Positions 19,801-26,990 are shown, counted from the first letter of the stretch. The stretch is 37,480 nt of DNA from an uncultured Corynebacterium sp. (GCF_946222985.1 NZ_CAMIFY010000024.1:1-37480), one strand, 5' to 3'. The notes: generated by a model from the letters alone, not told the origin. Numbers and translations: made by a program.

Positions 19801-20193
19801 CAGCACCAGGATCACCGCTTGGACGACGCTGCCCAGCACCAGCAACCCGGCGATGCCGAGTTCCCCGCCGTAGCCGACGTCGCCGAACCACAGCCAGAGC
19901 CCCGCGACGTTCATGGCGAGGACCACCAGGGTCATCGCCACGGCGACCCACCAGGCGACGCGCTTCCGGGCGAAGATGCCGCCGGCCAGGAGGAACAGGG
20001 CGACCGCCCACGCCGCGGAGGTTTCCGGCAGCGGCAGCAGCACGATGTCGAAGACGATGCGCACGACCCACAGCGGCCCGCGCCAGGCGGGTACGAGGCT
20101 GAAGACGAGCGCGACGAGGGCGTGCAGGGTCAGAAGCCAGCCGTACCAGGTCGGCGTGGCGTCGATGAACCGTCGGATGACGGTCTTGTTCAT
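16900..20193 (-). CDS. lysX: Bifunctional lysylphosphatidylglycerol synthetase/lysine--tRNA ligase
   Basis: A 1097-residue two-domain protein. In Mycobacterium LysX the C-terminal lysyl-tRNA synthetase charges tRNA and the membrane domain moves lysine to phosphatidylglycerol, lowering surface negative charge and protecting against cationic peptides. Here residues 15-235 form about six or seven membrane helices. Then comes an MprF-type (DUF2156) transferase domain (about 245-560; for example WTPAAMGASVEGARAYRRHG). An OB-fold (from about 645, GTRMSVAGRVMARRDFGG) is followed by class II motifs: RVFRNEGVDATHNPEFTILE near 850 and GLGMGVDRVVML near 1068. The start at 20193 is chosen for GAGGA 7-8 nt upstream and because upstream in-frame sequence is Arg-rich and unlike the family. 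It is the first gene of a three-gene unit with two hydrolases. Confidence 0.93.
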   Translation of the reverse strand: MNKTVIRRFIDATPTWYGWLLTLHALVALVFSLVPAWRGPLWVVRIVFDIVLLPLPETSAAWAVALFLLAGGIFARKRVAWWVAVAMTLVVLAMNVAGLWLWFGDVGYGGELGIAGLLVLGSVVQAVILVLVVAARGAFRARVRPGAVWRAVGTYVVTAATAVLAGWALIAAFPAGFRGPALPVDEQVLWALNKIVGLSLVDPRVFSGRPPTWVDVVLGIFGALAIIAATYVLLRSQSGRNALTSDDETALRALLTRWGDDDSLGYFATRRDKSVVYADSGLAAVTFRVEVGVALASGDPVGDPEEWDSAIAAFLARAEEFGWTPAAMGASVEGARAYRRHGLMEFHLGDEAVLDTSTFRLSGPDRKSVRQAVQRARNAGATVRIRRHGDLSAEELAAVSDDADAWRDTTDERGFSMALGRLGDPADAECLLVETLVDDRRVALLSFSPWGRTGASLDLMRRAPQAPNGSVELMVTELCRAGDDVGVARISLNFAVFREVFASEEELGVGPVRRTWRLLLVFLSRFWQMETLYRSNDRYGPEWVPRYLCYPAPRSVARVAMASGIAEGFIPWPTWQTLRDFSGAVDRSPGAVAAYAAVPGVLADVNRLPKRRVPEQTGVRIAAARRMKDDGIDPWTIGDHPTDSCAGVVDAPVGTRMSVAGRVMARRDFGGVVFLEVRDFDGTCQVLVERDHATGFDRVGDIDLADLVRVEGVRGTSRRGEPSLIAEDWAIEAKSLHPLPDKVRGLRDPEARARNRHVDLAVGEDSRRVLKARSAVLGSLRASLSGDDFLEVETPILQRVHGGANARPFATHINAYDMGLYLRIAPELYLKRLMCGGVDRVFELGRVFRNEGVDATHNPEFTILEAYAAHDDYVDMRLRCQKMIQDAAIAANGECVVRDPEGNLVDISGDWPVKTLFGAVTEAIRAAGIECLDLDGRTPEADLRALCEELDIPARADWDAGQIALEMYEHLVEEQTTFPTFYTDFPLSVSPLTRTHRTDPTVTERWDLVAWGVELGTAYTELTDPLDQRHRLEAQSFAAAGGDPEAMQVDEDFLKALEFGMPPAGGLGMGVDRVVMLITGATIRESLAFPFVRDENR

Positions 20194-20337
20194 GATGGGT
20201 TCCTCGGTAAGGGCCGACGCCGGCCCACGGGGGCCGCCTGCGCCGGGGAAGATTCGGATGTCGGAGAATCGCGCGTCGCACCCGTGGAAGCGTTTCCGCG
20301 CGGGCCGAAGTCGACGAGATTCGAAGCCACTCGACAC

Positions 20338-20405
20338 CGTGCGGTCCGGCGCGTTGCGGTGCCGTGCGGTTCGATGCGATGCGGTTCGGTGCGGTGCAGC
20401 GCGAC
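20338..20405 (+). repeat. Degenerate TGCGGT-type low-complexity repeat
   Basis: Short units of GTGCGGT and GTGCGGTTCG recur through this segment, for example TGCGGTTCGATGCG followed by TGCGGTTCGGTGCG. It lies in the lysX leader, outside any gene. Confidence 0.5.
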
Positions 20406-20450
20406 GGCGAACTGTTGAAAACGAACGTCGTTACGTGCGCACAGCAGCCG

Positions 20451-20481
20451 AGCCTACCCTTTCCACAGGGTCGACCTTCAA
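20451..20481 (-). promoter_or_regulatory. Candidate lysX operon promoter
   Basis: On the minus strand, TTGAAG (20481-20476) and TAGGCT (20456-20451) are separated by 19 nt. TAGGCT preceded by GG is a good actinobacterial -10. A small CCCT/AGGG dyad lies in the spacer. Transcription would start near 20443. Confidence 0.4.
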
Positions 20482-20564
20482 TGCTGCGCCCCGATTCCTA
20501 TCCCTTATCGATCCCTCATTTTCCCCTCATCACCCGCTCATTCATCCTCAACCCCCTCAACCCC

Positions 20565-22265
20565 TCAACGCTCGTGAAACCCTTCGCGCCCGGCCAGCGA
20601 CGCATAGCCCTCGGCCTGGATCCGCAGGTGCTCCGGCCAGATCCGCGCGGTCCAGTCCGGCAGATCGTGGGCGGCGTCTTCGGCGGCGTACTGGTTGCCG
20701 TGCAATTCGAACTGCAGGTCGCGGCGCCGCCACAGGACCTCGTCGGCGTCGGCCGATGCCCGGCCGGGTGCTTGTTCGACGGCTTTCCGCGCGGCGTCGA
20801 GTTCCGCGGCGGCGCGGCGCACCCGCCGCCCGGTCGTGCGCAGCACCACCGCCGCACCGCGGGGAAGGAACAGCCACAGGACGGCGATGGCCGCACCGCA
20901 GCCCACGGCGACCTCACCCAGGCGAGACAGGACCGTCGACCCGAGGGGGTCCGACAGCGAATCGCCCAGCAGCAGCGCCAACGGGGTGGTGGCCACGCAG
21001 GTCAAGGCGTAGTTGCGCGGCACGAAGACTTCCGCGAAGAACTGGCTGACCATCAGCACCAGCAACACCCCGACCGGCCCGGGTTGGGCGGCGTGGACCG
21101 CCGCGAACAGCCCCACGCCGACGATCGAACCCAGGAACCGGTGCAGGCTCCGCACCGAACCGGAGATGCGGTCCGGGCCCCGCTGCAGCACCATCACCGC
21201 CGAGACGATCGCCCAGTCCGGGCGAGTCAGGCCCATGGCCACCGACGCCACGCCCACGACCAGCGACGCCACGCCCACCCGCGTCGCCGCGACCCCGGCA
21301 TGCGACCGCAGTCCCGCCGACCGCAGCACGCGGTAGCGCCAACTGGGCCGCGCCAACGGCGCCATCATCGTGTGGGGGCGCGCGTGGTCGGCCGCGGCGG
21401 CTTCGGCGATTCCCGCGCCGCCGTCGGCACTGCCGGCACCGCCGCCAACGACGTCAGCGCCGGCGCCGCCACCATCACCGCCGACGAGCCGGATCATCGT
21501 CGCGCGCATGACCATGGCGCGTTCGGCCAACTCCCGCCGCGGGCCGTCGAGGATGACCCCGCCGCGGACGGCGTCGGCGTCGTGCAACGCCGACCACGCC
21601 GCATGCAGGGCGGACGACGCACGATGCCGGCGATTCGGATCGTCGGGCGCCTCGGCGAACTCGGCGACGGCCTTCTCCGCGCCGGCCACGGCGTCGCGCT
21701 CCGGTGCCATCCGGTCGATCAACGCCCCCGACATGCCGACGAGCAACGCCGACAGCGACCCCAGCGACACCAGCCCCGCCACGGTCAGCGGCGGCACTCC
21801 CGACTTGCCGGTCAAGGTCACCGCACCGGCGACCATCACGAAGAAGAACGCTCCCGGCGGCGGCAGGCGCAGGGCGTTGGTGACGTAGACGAGCACCGTC
21901 GCAAAGCAGGACGCGAACACCGCGGTGCCCAGCAACGGCCACCGCGCCCCCGTCGCATCGATCTCGGCGTAGACCCAGTGCCCCGTCGCCGACCCCAGAA
22001 ACGCACCGACGACGAGAACCGCACCCGCGGCCGCGATGACCTTGGCCCGGGCGCGGTAGCCGTGGCCCTCGCCGTAGATCACGGCGCAGGCGCCGGAAGC
22101 GATGAGCAACATCGCGTCGGCGTGGCCCGAACCCCACGCCAGCAGGGCCGGCAGGAACAGCGCGATGGCGGCACGGGCGGCCCCCGGCCACCGCCGGCCG
22201 GGGAACTTCGACCCGATCAGCAGCCGCATCGGATCATGGCGGGACGGCGGGGCGTGATCGATCAT
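20565..22265 (-). CDS. FUSC-family membrane protein (putative aromatic acid/efflux type)
   Basis: A 566-residue protein with two sets of hydrophobic helices separated and followed by soluble parts, the pattern of FUSC/aromatic-acid-exporter-like proteins. The first set (about 30-190) includes AAIALFLPALLAWGSGHADAM. A cytoplasmic stretch follows with a Gly/Ala/Asp low-complexity loop near 265-300. The second set (about 330-490) contains GLTRPDWAIVSAVMVLQRGPD and GSIVGVGLFAAVHAAQPG, matching the family, then a helical C-terminal domain. The substrate is unknown. The start at 22265 fits a TATCAT -10 located 6 nt upstream. It is divergent from fadH. GCTTTGCGACG lies at 21897-21907. Confidence 0.8.
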   Translation of the reverse strand: MIDHAPPSRHDPMRLLIGSKFPGRRWPGAARAAIALFLPALLAWGSGHADAMLLIASGACAVIYGEGHGYRARAKVIAAAGAVLVVGAFLGSATGHWVYAEIDATGARWPLLGTAVFASCFATVLVYVTNALRLPPPGAFFFVMVAGAVTLTGKSGVPPLTVAGLVSLGSLSALLVGMSGALIDRMAPERDAVAGAEKAVAEFAEAPDDPNRRHRASSALHAAWSALHDADAVRGGVILDGPRRELAERAMVMRATMIRLVGGDGGGAGADVVGGGAGSADGGAGIAEAAAADHARPHTMMAPLARPSWRYRVLRSAGLRSHAGVAATRVGVASLVVGVASVAMGLTRPDWAIVSAVMVLQRGPDRISGSVRSLHRFLGSIVGVGLFAAVHAAQPGPVGVLLVLMVSQFFAEVFVPRNYALTCVATTPLALLLGDSLSDPLGSTVLSRLGEVAVGCGAAIAVLWLFLPRGAAVVLRTTGRRVRRAAAELDAARKAVEQAPGRASADADEVLWRRRDLQFELHGNQYAAEDAAHDLPDWTARIWPEHLRIQAEGYASLAGREGFHER

Positions 22266-22273
22266 GGATCGAT
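22257..22273. promoter_or_regulatory. Inverted repeat over the FUSC start codon
   Basis: ATCGATC and GATCGAT flank ATG with perfect 7-bp complementarity. The dyad covers the start codon and part of the -10 region of the FUSC gene, so a protein bound there could block transcription. It may also be chance. Confidence 0.3.
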
Positions 22274-22277
22274 GATA
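22272..22277 (-). promoter_or_regulatory. -10 hexamer for a leaderless transcript (FUSC protein)
   Basis: TATCAT on the minus strand lies 6 nt before the ATG at 22265. No Shine-Dalgarno sequence is seen. Confidence 0.45.
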
Positions 22278-22323
22278 TGCCCGCGTCTTCGGTGATACGG
22301 GCCACGCCCGGAGCCGAACCTGG

Positions 22324-22329
22324 GATACT
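22324..22329 (+). promoter_or_regulatory. -10-like hexamer for fadH-like gene
   Basis: GATACT lies 7 nt before the ATG at 22337. It differs from TANNNT only at its first base and fits the leaderless pattern of neighbouring genes. Confidence 0.35.
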
Positions 22330-22336
22330 CGGAACC

Positions 22337-24511
22337 ATGTCGACACCAGCCCGCCCCGCCGCCGCAGCCCACGGCGGATCCGCTTATCCCACCCTGTTGT
22401 CCCCGATCGACGCCGGTCCCCTGACCCTGCGCAACCGCGTGATGATGGGCTCGATGCACACCGGTTTCGAGGAACGCGCCCGCGATCTGCCCGATCTGGC
22501 CGCCTACCTCGCCCGCCGCGCCGAAGGCGGCGCGTCGCTGCTGGTCACCGGCGGATACGCGCCCAACGTGGAGGGATGGTTGCTGCCGGCGGGATCGATG
22601 ATGGCGTCGAAGCGCACGGCGGACAAGCACCGCCGCGTCACCGACGCGGTCCACGCCCAGGGCGCCCACGTCGTGCTGCAGCTGCTGCATTCGGGCCGCT
22701 ACGGCTACCACCCGTTCATCCGTTCGGCCGACACGTCCCAGTCGCCGATCACCCCGTTCAAGGCCCACCGCATGACGGGTTTCGACGTCGAGCGCACCAT
22801 CCGCGCCTACGTCCGCGCCGCGAAGCTGGCCAAGCGCGGCGGCTACGACGGCATCGAGATCATGGGCTCGGAGGGCTACCTGCTCAACCAGTTCCTGGCG
22901 CGGCGCACCAACCACCGCACCGACGAGTGGGGCGGGTCGGCGCGGCGCCGCATGGCGCTGCCGATCGAAATCGTCCGCCGCATCCGCGCCGAGGTCGGCG
23001 ACGACTTCTTGCTCCAGTACCGCATTTCGGTCATCGACCTCGTCGAGGACGGCCAGACGTGGGCCGAGACCGAGGAGCTCGCCGGGCGCCTCGTCGACGC
23101 GGGCGTCGACCTGCTCAACACGGGCATCGGCTGGCACGAGGCGCGGGTGCCCACCATCGTCACCTCGGTGCCGCGGGCGGCGTTCGCCGAGCTGTCGGGC
23201 CGCCTCAAGGCCGCCGTCGACGTGCCGGTGTGCGCGTCCAACCGCATCAACGATCCGGAGGTCGCCGAGAAGATCCTCGCCTCCGGGCAGGCCGACATGG
23301 TCTCGCTGGCCCGGCAGATGCTCGCCGACCCGGATTTCGTCAACAAGGCCCGCGACGGCCGCGCCGACGAGATCAACACCTGCATCGCCTGCAACCAGGC
23401 GTGCCTGGACCACACCTTCGCCAACAAGAAGGTCTCCTGCATGGTCAACCCGGTCGCCGGCCGTGAGCTGGAGCTGACGCCGCGGCCGGCGTCGACGCCG
23501 CAGCGCGTCGCCGTCATCGGCGCGGGCGTGGCGGGGCTGGCCTTCGCGGAGGCCGCCGCCGTGCGCGGCCACGACGTCGAGATCTTCGAGGCCTCCGACG
23601 CCATCGGCGGCCAGTTCCGCCTGGCCGCGGCGATCCCGGGCAAGGAGGAGTACGCCAACACCCTGCGGTACTTCTCCCGTCGCCTCGACGTCCTGGGCGT
23701 GCCGATCCACCTCGGCCATCGGGCCACGGCCGATCAGCTTTACGACGCCGCCGGTTCCGGCGACGCGGCCGACCGCTCCGACGACGACCGGAAGACGGCC
23801 ACGGGCGATCGCGCCGCCGCCGACACCGAGCCGCAGTTGGCGGCCACCGCCGTCGACGAGGTCGCCCGTCCCTTCGACCACATCGTCTATTCGGCGGGCG
23901 TGACCCCGCGCATCCCGGAGATCCCCGGCATCGACCATGATTCGGTGATCCCCTACGACGAGCTGCTGTCGGGTCGCCGCACGGCCGGCAAGCGGGTGGC
24001 GGTCATCGGCGCCGGCGGCATCGGCGTCGACGTCGCCGAGTACCTCACCCGCGAGGCCAACCAGTCGCTGGCGGAGTGGCGCACGTCCTGGGGCGTGGCC
24101 GATCCCGCCGCGGTGCCCGGTGGCCTGGGCAAGCCCGACGACGAGGCCCCGCTGCGCGAGGTCCACCTGCTGCAGCGCAAGGAGACGCCGATCGGCAAGG
24201 GCCTGGGCAAGACCACCGGCTGGGTCCACCGCGCGGAGCTGAAGAAGGCCGGCGTGCACAAGCACGTCGGCGTCACCTACGACCGCATCGACGACGAGGG
24301 CCTGCACATCACCGTCGACGGCGAGTCGAAGGTCATCGAGGTCGACGACATCGTCGTGTGCACCGGCCAGGAGTCGGACCGCTCGGGGCTGGCCCCCGGG
24401 TTCGAGGACCCGCGCATCCACGTCATCGGCGGCGCGGACGTCGCCGCGGAGCTCGACGCCAAGCGCGCCATCCGCCAGGCCGTCGAGTTGGCCGCGGAGC
24501 TGTCGAAGTAG
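22337..24511 (+). CDS. FadH-like NADPH-dependent 2,4-dienoyl-CoA reductase (OYE family)
   Basis: A 724-residue flavoprotein with the two-part layout of E. coli FadH: an old-yellow-enzyme TIM barrel (about 15-340), an iron-sulfur motif, and a C-terminal FAD/NAD(P) domain. The 4Fe-4S ligands are C349, C352, C356 and C368. The FAD motif VAVIGAGVAGLAFAEAAA begins near residue 391, and VAVIGAGGIGVDVAEYL is the NADPH motif near 555. FadH reduces 2,4-dienoyl-CoA in the breakdown of unsaturated fatty acids; related trimethylamine dehydrogenase-like enzymes share this layout, so the substrate is probable, not certain. It is about 50 residues longer than E. coli FadH, largely from an Asp/Ala-rich insertion near 471-508. 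ATG 22337 is chosen over upstream in-frame codons because of the -10 spacing. GCTTTACGACG lies at 23737-23747. Confidence 0.85.
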   Translation: MSTPARPAAAAHGGSAYPTLLSPIDAGPLTLRNRVMMGSMHTGFEERARDLPDLAAYLARRAEGGASLLVTGGYAPNVEGWLLPAGSMMASKRTADKHRRVTDAVHAQGAHVVLQLLHSGRYGYHPFIRSADTSQSPITPFKAHRMTGFDVERTIRAYVRAAKLAKRGGYDGIEIMGSEGYLLNQFLARRTNHRTDEWGGSARRRMALPIEIVRRIRAEVGDDFLLQYRISVIDLVEDGQTWAETEELAGRLVDAGVDLLNTGIGWHEARVPTIVTSVPRAAFAELSGRLKAAVDVPVCASNRINDPEVAEKILASGQADMVSLARQMLADPDFVNKARDGRADEINTCIACNQACLDHTFANKKVSCMVNPVAGRELELTPRPASTPQRVAVIGAGVAGLAFAEAAAVRGHDVEIFEASDAIGGQFRLAAAIPGKEEYANTLRYFSRRLDVLGVPIHLGHRATADQLYDAAGSGDAADRSDDDRKTATGDRAAADTEPQLAATAVDEVARPFDHIVYSAGVTPRIPEIPGIDHDSVIPYDELLSGRRTAGKRVAVIGAGGIGVDVAEYLTREANQSLAEWRTSWGVADPAAVPGGLGKPDDEAPLREVHLLQRKETPIGKGLGKTTGWVHRAELKKAGVHKHVGVTYDRIDDEGLHITVDGESKVIEVDDIVVCTGQESDRSGLAPGFEDPRIHVIGGADVAAELDAKRAIRQAVELAAELSK

Positions 24512-24525
24512 GGGTTTCCCGCTTG

Positions 24526-24577
24526 ACGACGCGCCACGGCGCCGCGGTCACGTTCCACCGCGGCGCCGTGACGTCGT
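24526..24577. terminator. Bidirectional terminator between fadH-like and nitroreductase genes
   Basis: CACGGCGCCGCGGT (24535-24548) pairs perfectly with ACCGCGGCGCCGTG (24557-24570) around an 8-nt loop. ACGACG (24526-24531) and CGTCGT (24572-24577) extend the stem after a small internal bulge. A pyrimidine-rich TTCTTTC follows on the plus strand. It serves two convergent genes. Confidence 0.75.
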
Positions 24578-24603
24578 GAAGCGTTCTTTCAGGACTTCGC
24601 CGC

Positions 24604-25371
24604 CTACAGCGGGTATTCGTCGACGTAGACGCGACGCTCCAGCGGCAGGCGGCCCGGATCCTTGGGCGCGCCGGCCGGGATGCCGACCGCCAGCAGCAGC
24701 GCGACGGCGACGTCGCGCTCGGCGTCGTCGGCGCCGATCGCGGCCTTGAGGGCCGCCTCGTCGAAGCCGGTCATCGGCGAGGTGCCCCACCCACGGGCTT
24801 CGGCGGCGAGCATGGCGAACGACGCGGCGATGGTCGCGTCGCGCAGCGCGTACTCGCGGGAATGGCCCAGCGCACGGCGCTCGCCCTGCGACTTCGCGAT
24901 GCGCTTGCGCTTCTCGACGGCGAAGTCCTCGTCCCAGCGCCCCGACTCGAGGTAGAGGGCGGCGACCTCGTCGTAGGTGTCCTCCCAGCCGTCGGGCTCG
25001 GCGATGAAGGCCAGCAGCAGCGGGGCCTCGGCGACCTGGCGCTGTTGCTTCGACGCCTCGTACACCGCGGCGCGCACCTCCGGGTCCTCGATGCGCACGA
25101 CGGAGCGGGCCTGCATGTTGAACGCCGACGGCGACGTCATGACCAGCTCGAGGAACTCGCGGACCTCGTCCTCCGGCAGCCGGTCGGGGAGGAAATCGCG
25201 GTGCGCTCGGCGGTTGCGCAGCATCGCGGAGAACCGGTCGCGGAACTCGGGGTCCACCGCGGAGACGGAGGCCGCGGCGGCGTCGTCGGCGGTTGCGGCG
25301 GTGGCCGGATTGGCGACGTTGGCGTTGTCGGCCTGGTTGGCGTTGTTGGAATCGTGGGCGGCATCAGACAT
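24604..25371 (-). CDS. Nitroreductase-family FMN oxidoreductase
   Basis: A 255-residue protein. Residues 1-40 are a disordered Asn/Ala/Asp-rich tail. The nitroreductase core starts at DRFSAMLRNRRAHRDF, with the RR-x-x-R-x-F pattern that binds the FMN phosphate, then MTSPSAFNMQARSVVRI, and a GWGTSPMTGFDEAALKAAIG segment found in many family members. Such enzymes transfer electrons from NAD(P)H via FMN to nitro-compounds, quinones or other acceptors; the natural substrate is unknown. It is a monocistronic gene, convergent with the fadH-like gene and separated from it by a strong hairpin. Confidence 0.88.
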   Translation of the reverse strand: MSDAAHDSNNANQADNANVANPATAATADDAAAASVSAVDPEFRDRFSAMLRNRRAHRDFLPDRLPEDEVREFLELVMTSPSAFNMQARSVVRIEDPEVRAAVYEASKQQRQVAEAPLLLAFIAEPDGWEDTYDEVAALYLESGRWDEDFAVEKRKRIAKSQGERRALGHSREYALRDATIAASFAMLAAEARGWGTSPMTGFDEAALKAAIGADDAERDVAVALLLAVGIPAGAPKDPGRLPLERRVYVDEYPL

Positions 25372-25377
25372 GCCCCC

Positions 25378-25383
25378 ACGGTA
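25378..25383 (-). promoter_or_regulatory. -10 hexamer for a leaderless transcript (nitroreductase)
   Basis: TACCGT on the minus strand lies 6 nt before the ATG at 25371. Confidence 0.45.
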
Positions 25384-25451
25384 GTGACCGCGTCAGCCGC
25401 ACGTCGGGCGCGCGGCACCCTGCGCCGGCGCGGTCCGGCGTTCCCCCGCCG

Positions 25452-25934
25452 TCAGCCGCGCGGTTCGACGACGCCTTCGAGCTCCAGCAACGCGCGCTTC
25501 ATGTCCTCGCCGCCGCCGTATTTGCCGATGCCTCCCGACGCCGGCACCACCCGATGGCACGGGATGAACAGGGCCAGCGGGTTGGTCGAGCACGCGCTGC
25601 CGGCGGCCCGGGCCGCCTTGGGGAATCCGGCCAGGTCCGCCAGCTCTCCGTAGGTGACGGTCGCGCCGTAGGGCACCCGCGCCAGGGCCCGCAGCGCGTG
25701 GCCGCGGAAGCCGTCGCCGAGGTCGACGTCGACGGGGACGTCGAAGGCGCGTCGTTGGCCGGCGAAGTATTCGTCGAGTTGGCGCAGGGCGTCGTCGAGG
25801 ATCGCCCGTGCGGCGTCGTCGTCCTCGGGTCCGTGGGGTGCGACGCGGCCGCGCAGGGACAGCTCCACCAGTCCGCGCGCCGAGGCGGCGAGCCCGAGTG
25901 GTCCGAGCGGGGAGTCGTGCAGTGCCGTGGCCAT
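25452..25934 (-). CDS. ogt: Methylated-DNA--[protein]-cysteine S-methyltransferase
   Basis: A 160-residue suicide repair protein that takes alkyl groups from O6-alkylguanine (and O4-alkylthymine) onto a cysteine. The acceptor is C126 in IPCHRVV. VPYGATVTYGELAD (87-100) matches the start of the DNA-binding domain, and the recognition helix region ARAAGSACSTNP contains the hinge asparagine N118. The C-terminal GGIGKYGGGEDMKRALLELEG is typical. It lacks an AdaA/AraC regulator domain, so it is an Ogt-type protein, not Ada. It is transcribed alone from a leaderless-type promoter. GCTTTGCGACG lies 23 nt upstream of the start (25957-25967). Confidence 0.95.
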   Translation of the reverse strand: MATALHDSPLGPLGLAASARGLVELSLRGRVAPHGPEDDDAARAILDDALRQLDEYFAGQRRAFDVPVDVDLGDGFRGHALRALARVPYGATVTYGELADLAGFPKAARAAGSACSTNPLALFIPCHRVVPASGGIGKYGGGEDMKRALLELEGVVEPRG

Positions 25935-25940
25935 GCGTTC

Positions 25941-25946
25941 AGGGTA
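25941..25946 (-). promoter_or_regulatory. -10 hexamer for a leaderless transcript (ogt)
   Basis: TACCCT on the minus strand lies 6 nt before the ATG at 25934. The same hexamer and spacing precede tag. Confidence 0.5.
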
Positions 25947-26017
25947 GGCGCTCGTTGCTTTGCGACGCTCCGGTCCCGGCGTCGTCCGTCATCCTCGCCG
26001 TCGCCTGCGGGCGGCCC

Positions 26018-26890
26018 CTACAGCCCGACGGCCAACCAGATGGCGATGTGGTGGAGCAGGGCCGCGACGATCGTCGCGGCGTGGAAGACCTCGTGGAACC
26101 CGAACCACCGCTGGGACGGATTCGGCCACTTCATCCCGTAAACCACCGCGCCGAGGGTGTAGGCCAGACCACCGACGGCCAGCAGCAGCGTCACCGCGGG
26201 GCCGGCGCCGTTCCACAACTCGGGGATCTCCCAGATGACCAGCCAGCCGAGGAAGAGATAGACCGCCACGCCCATCCACCGGGGGTGCGAGACCCAGAAG
26301 AGATTGAGCAGCACCGCCGCCAACGCGCCGGTCCAGCACAGCGCCAGGATGATCACCGCCGAGCGGCCGGGCAGCGCCACGGCGCACACCGGCCCGTAGG
26401 TGCCGGCGATGAACACGGCGATCATGGCGTGGTCGGCGCGGCGCCAATCGCGGACGGCCTTTTCGCTGCGCCAACGACCGCGGTGGTAGAGCGCGGAGAC
26501 GGCCATGGAGCCGACGAGGCACAGCACGTACAGGGCGGTGAGCCAGGTCAGCCAGGCGCCGCCGTGGATCTTGGCGGTCACGGCGGTCAGCGCCAGGCCG
26601 GAGCCGGCGAACACCCAGGCCGCCCGCGCGTGCAGGGTGCCGCGCAGCAGGGGCCGGGGGCCGCGGTCGAAGGGCCGCGGCCGGGGTTTGGGGTCGAGCG
26701 TGGAGCGCTCCCGAATGGCGCCGGGTTCGAAGGCGGGGCCGGAGGCGCGGCGGGCCCGTTCGTGGGACACCGCGGTGGCGTTGGCGTGGGAATCGGCGGT
26801 GGCGCCATCGCTGGCGTCGGCACCGGTGGCGTCGGCACCGGTGGCGTCGGCACCGGTGACGCCGGAGGCGCCGGGAGCGTCGGATCGCAT
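26018..26890 (-). CDS. trhA: TrhA/hemolysin III family membrane protein
   Basis: A 290-residue protein of the hemolysin III/PAQR-like family. Residues 1 to about 80 are a hydrophilic tail containing a (TGADA)-type repeat; seven hydrophobic segments follow from about residue 90. Conserved polar residues of the family are present: S132 and H136 in SALYHRGRW, D153-H154 in RADHAMIAVFIAGTYGP, and H266 and H270 in FGFHEVFHAATIVAALLHH. These presumably bind a metal as in PAQR proteins. The bacterial role is not settled; E. coli TrhA is linked to membrane fatty-acid homeostasis. The start at 26890 is chosen for the TAAACT -10 located 7 nt upstream. It is divergent from tag. Confidence 0.85.
   Translation of the reverse strand: MRSDAPGASGVTGADATGADATGADASDGATADSHANATAVSHERARRASGPAFEPGAIRERSTLDPKPRPRPFDRGPRPLLRGTLHARAAWVFAGSGLALTAVTAKIHGGAWLTWLTALYVLCLVGSMAVSALYHRGRWRSEKAVRDWRRADHAMIAVFIAGTYGPVCAVALPGRSAVIILALCWTGALAAVLLNLFWVSHPRWMGVAVYLFLGWLVIWEIPELWNGAGPAVTLLLAVGGLAYTLGAVVYGMKWPNPSQRWFGFHEVFHAATIVAALLHHIAIWLAVGL
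26813..26857 (-). repeat. Three perfect 15-nt tandem units in the TrhA N-terminus
   Basis: GGCGTCGGCACCGGT (plus strand) is repeated exactly three times at 26813, 26828 and 26843. On the coding strand it gives the repeated pentapeptide T-G-A-D-A in the disordered tail. Exact copies suggest recent slippage and a length-variable site. Confidence 0.85.
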
Positions 26891-26897
26891 GCCAGGC

Positions 26898-26903
26898 AGT
26901 TTA
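26898..26903 (-). promoter_or_regulatory. -10 hexamer for a leaderless transcript (trhA)
   Basis: TAAACT on the minus strand lies 7 nt before the ATG at 26890. The sequence CGGAGTAAA here recurs identically before the cation transporter gene, where it also contains the -10. Confidence 0.5.
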
Positions 26904-26978
26904 CTCCGACGTAGGTTGCGGGCACCCGGCATCGCGGTGATCGATGCGCGAAGCCCCCCGGGGGATCGTGGCGGGCCG

Positions 26979-26984
26979 TACCCT
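26979..26984 (+). promoter_or_regulatory. -10 hexamer for a leaderless transcript (tag)
   Basis: TACCCT lies 6 nt before the ATG at 26991, with no ribosome-binding site. Confidence 0.45.
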
Positions 26985-26990
26985 TTTCCC

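Larger units (their letters stand above)
20194..20564 (-). other. lysX upstream region
   Basis: A 371-nt gap. The half near lysX is G+C-rich and contains degenerate TGCGGT repeats. The half near the FUSC gene is pyrimidine-rich on the plus strand and contains the promoter candidate at 20451-20481. The implied lysX leader is about 250 nt, long enough for regulatory structure, although I recognise no known riboswitch. Confidence 0.5.

Noticed and set aside
20194..20337. In-frame N-terminal extension of lysX
   Set aside because: The extra residues are Arg-rich and unlike the family; ATG 20193 has a good ribosome-binding site and begins just before the first membrane helix.
18274..20418. Open frame of 714 codons opposite lysX
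   Set aside because: Same shadow pattern; no recognisable domain.
26505..26990. In-frame upstream extension of tag
   Set aside because: It overlaps trhA antisense and encodes no domain; the Tag family begins at ATG 26991.
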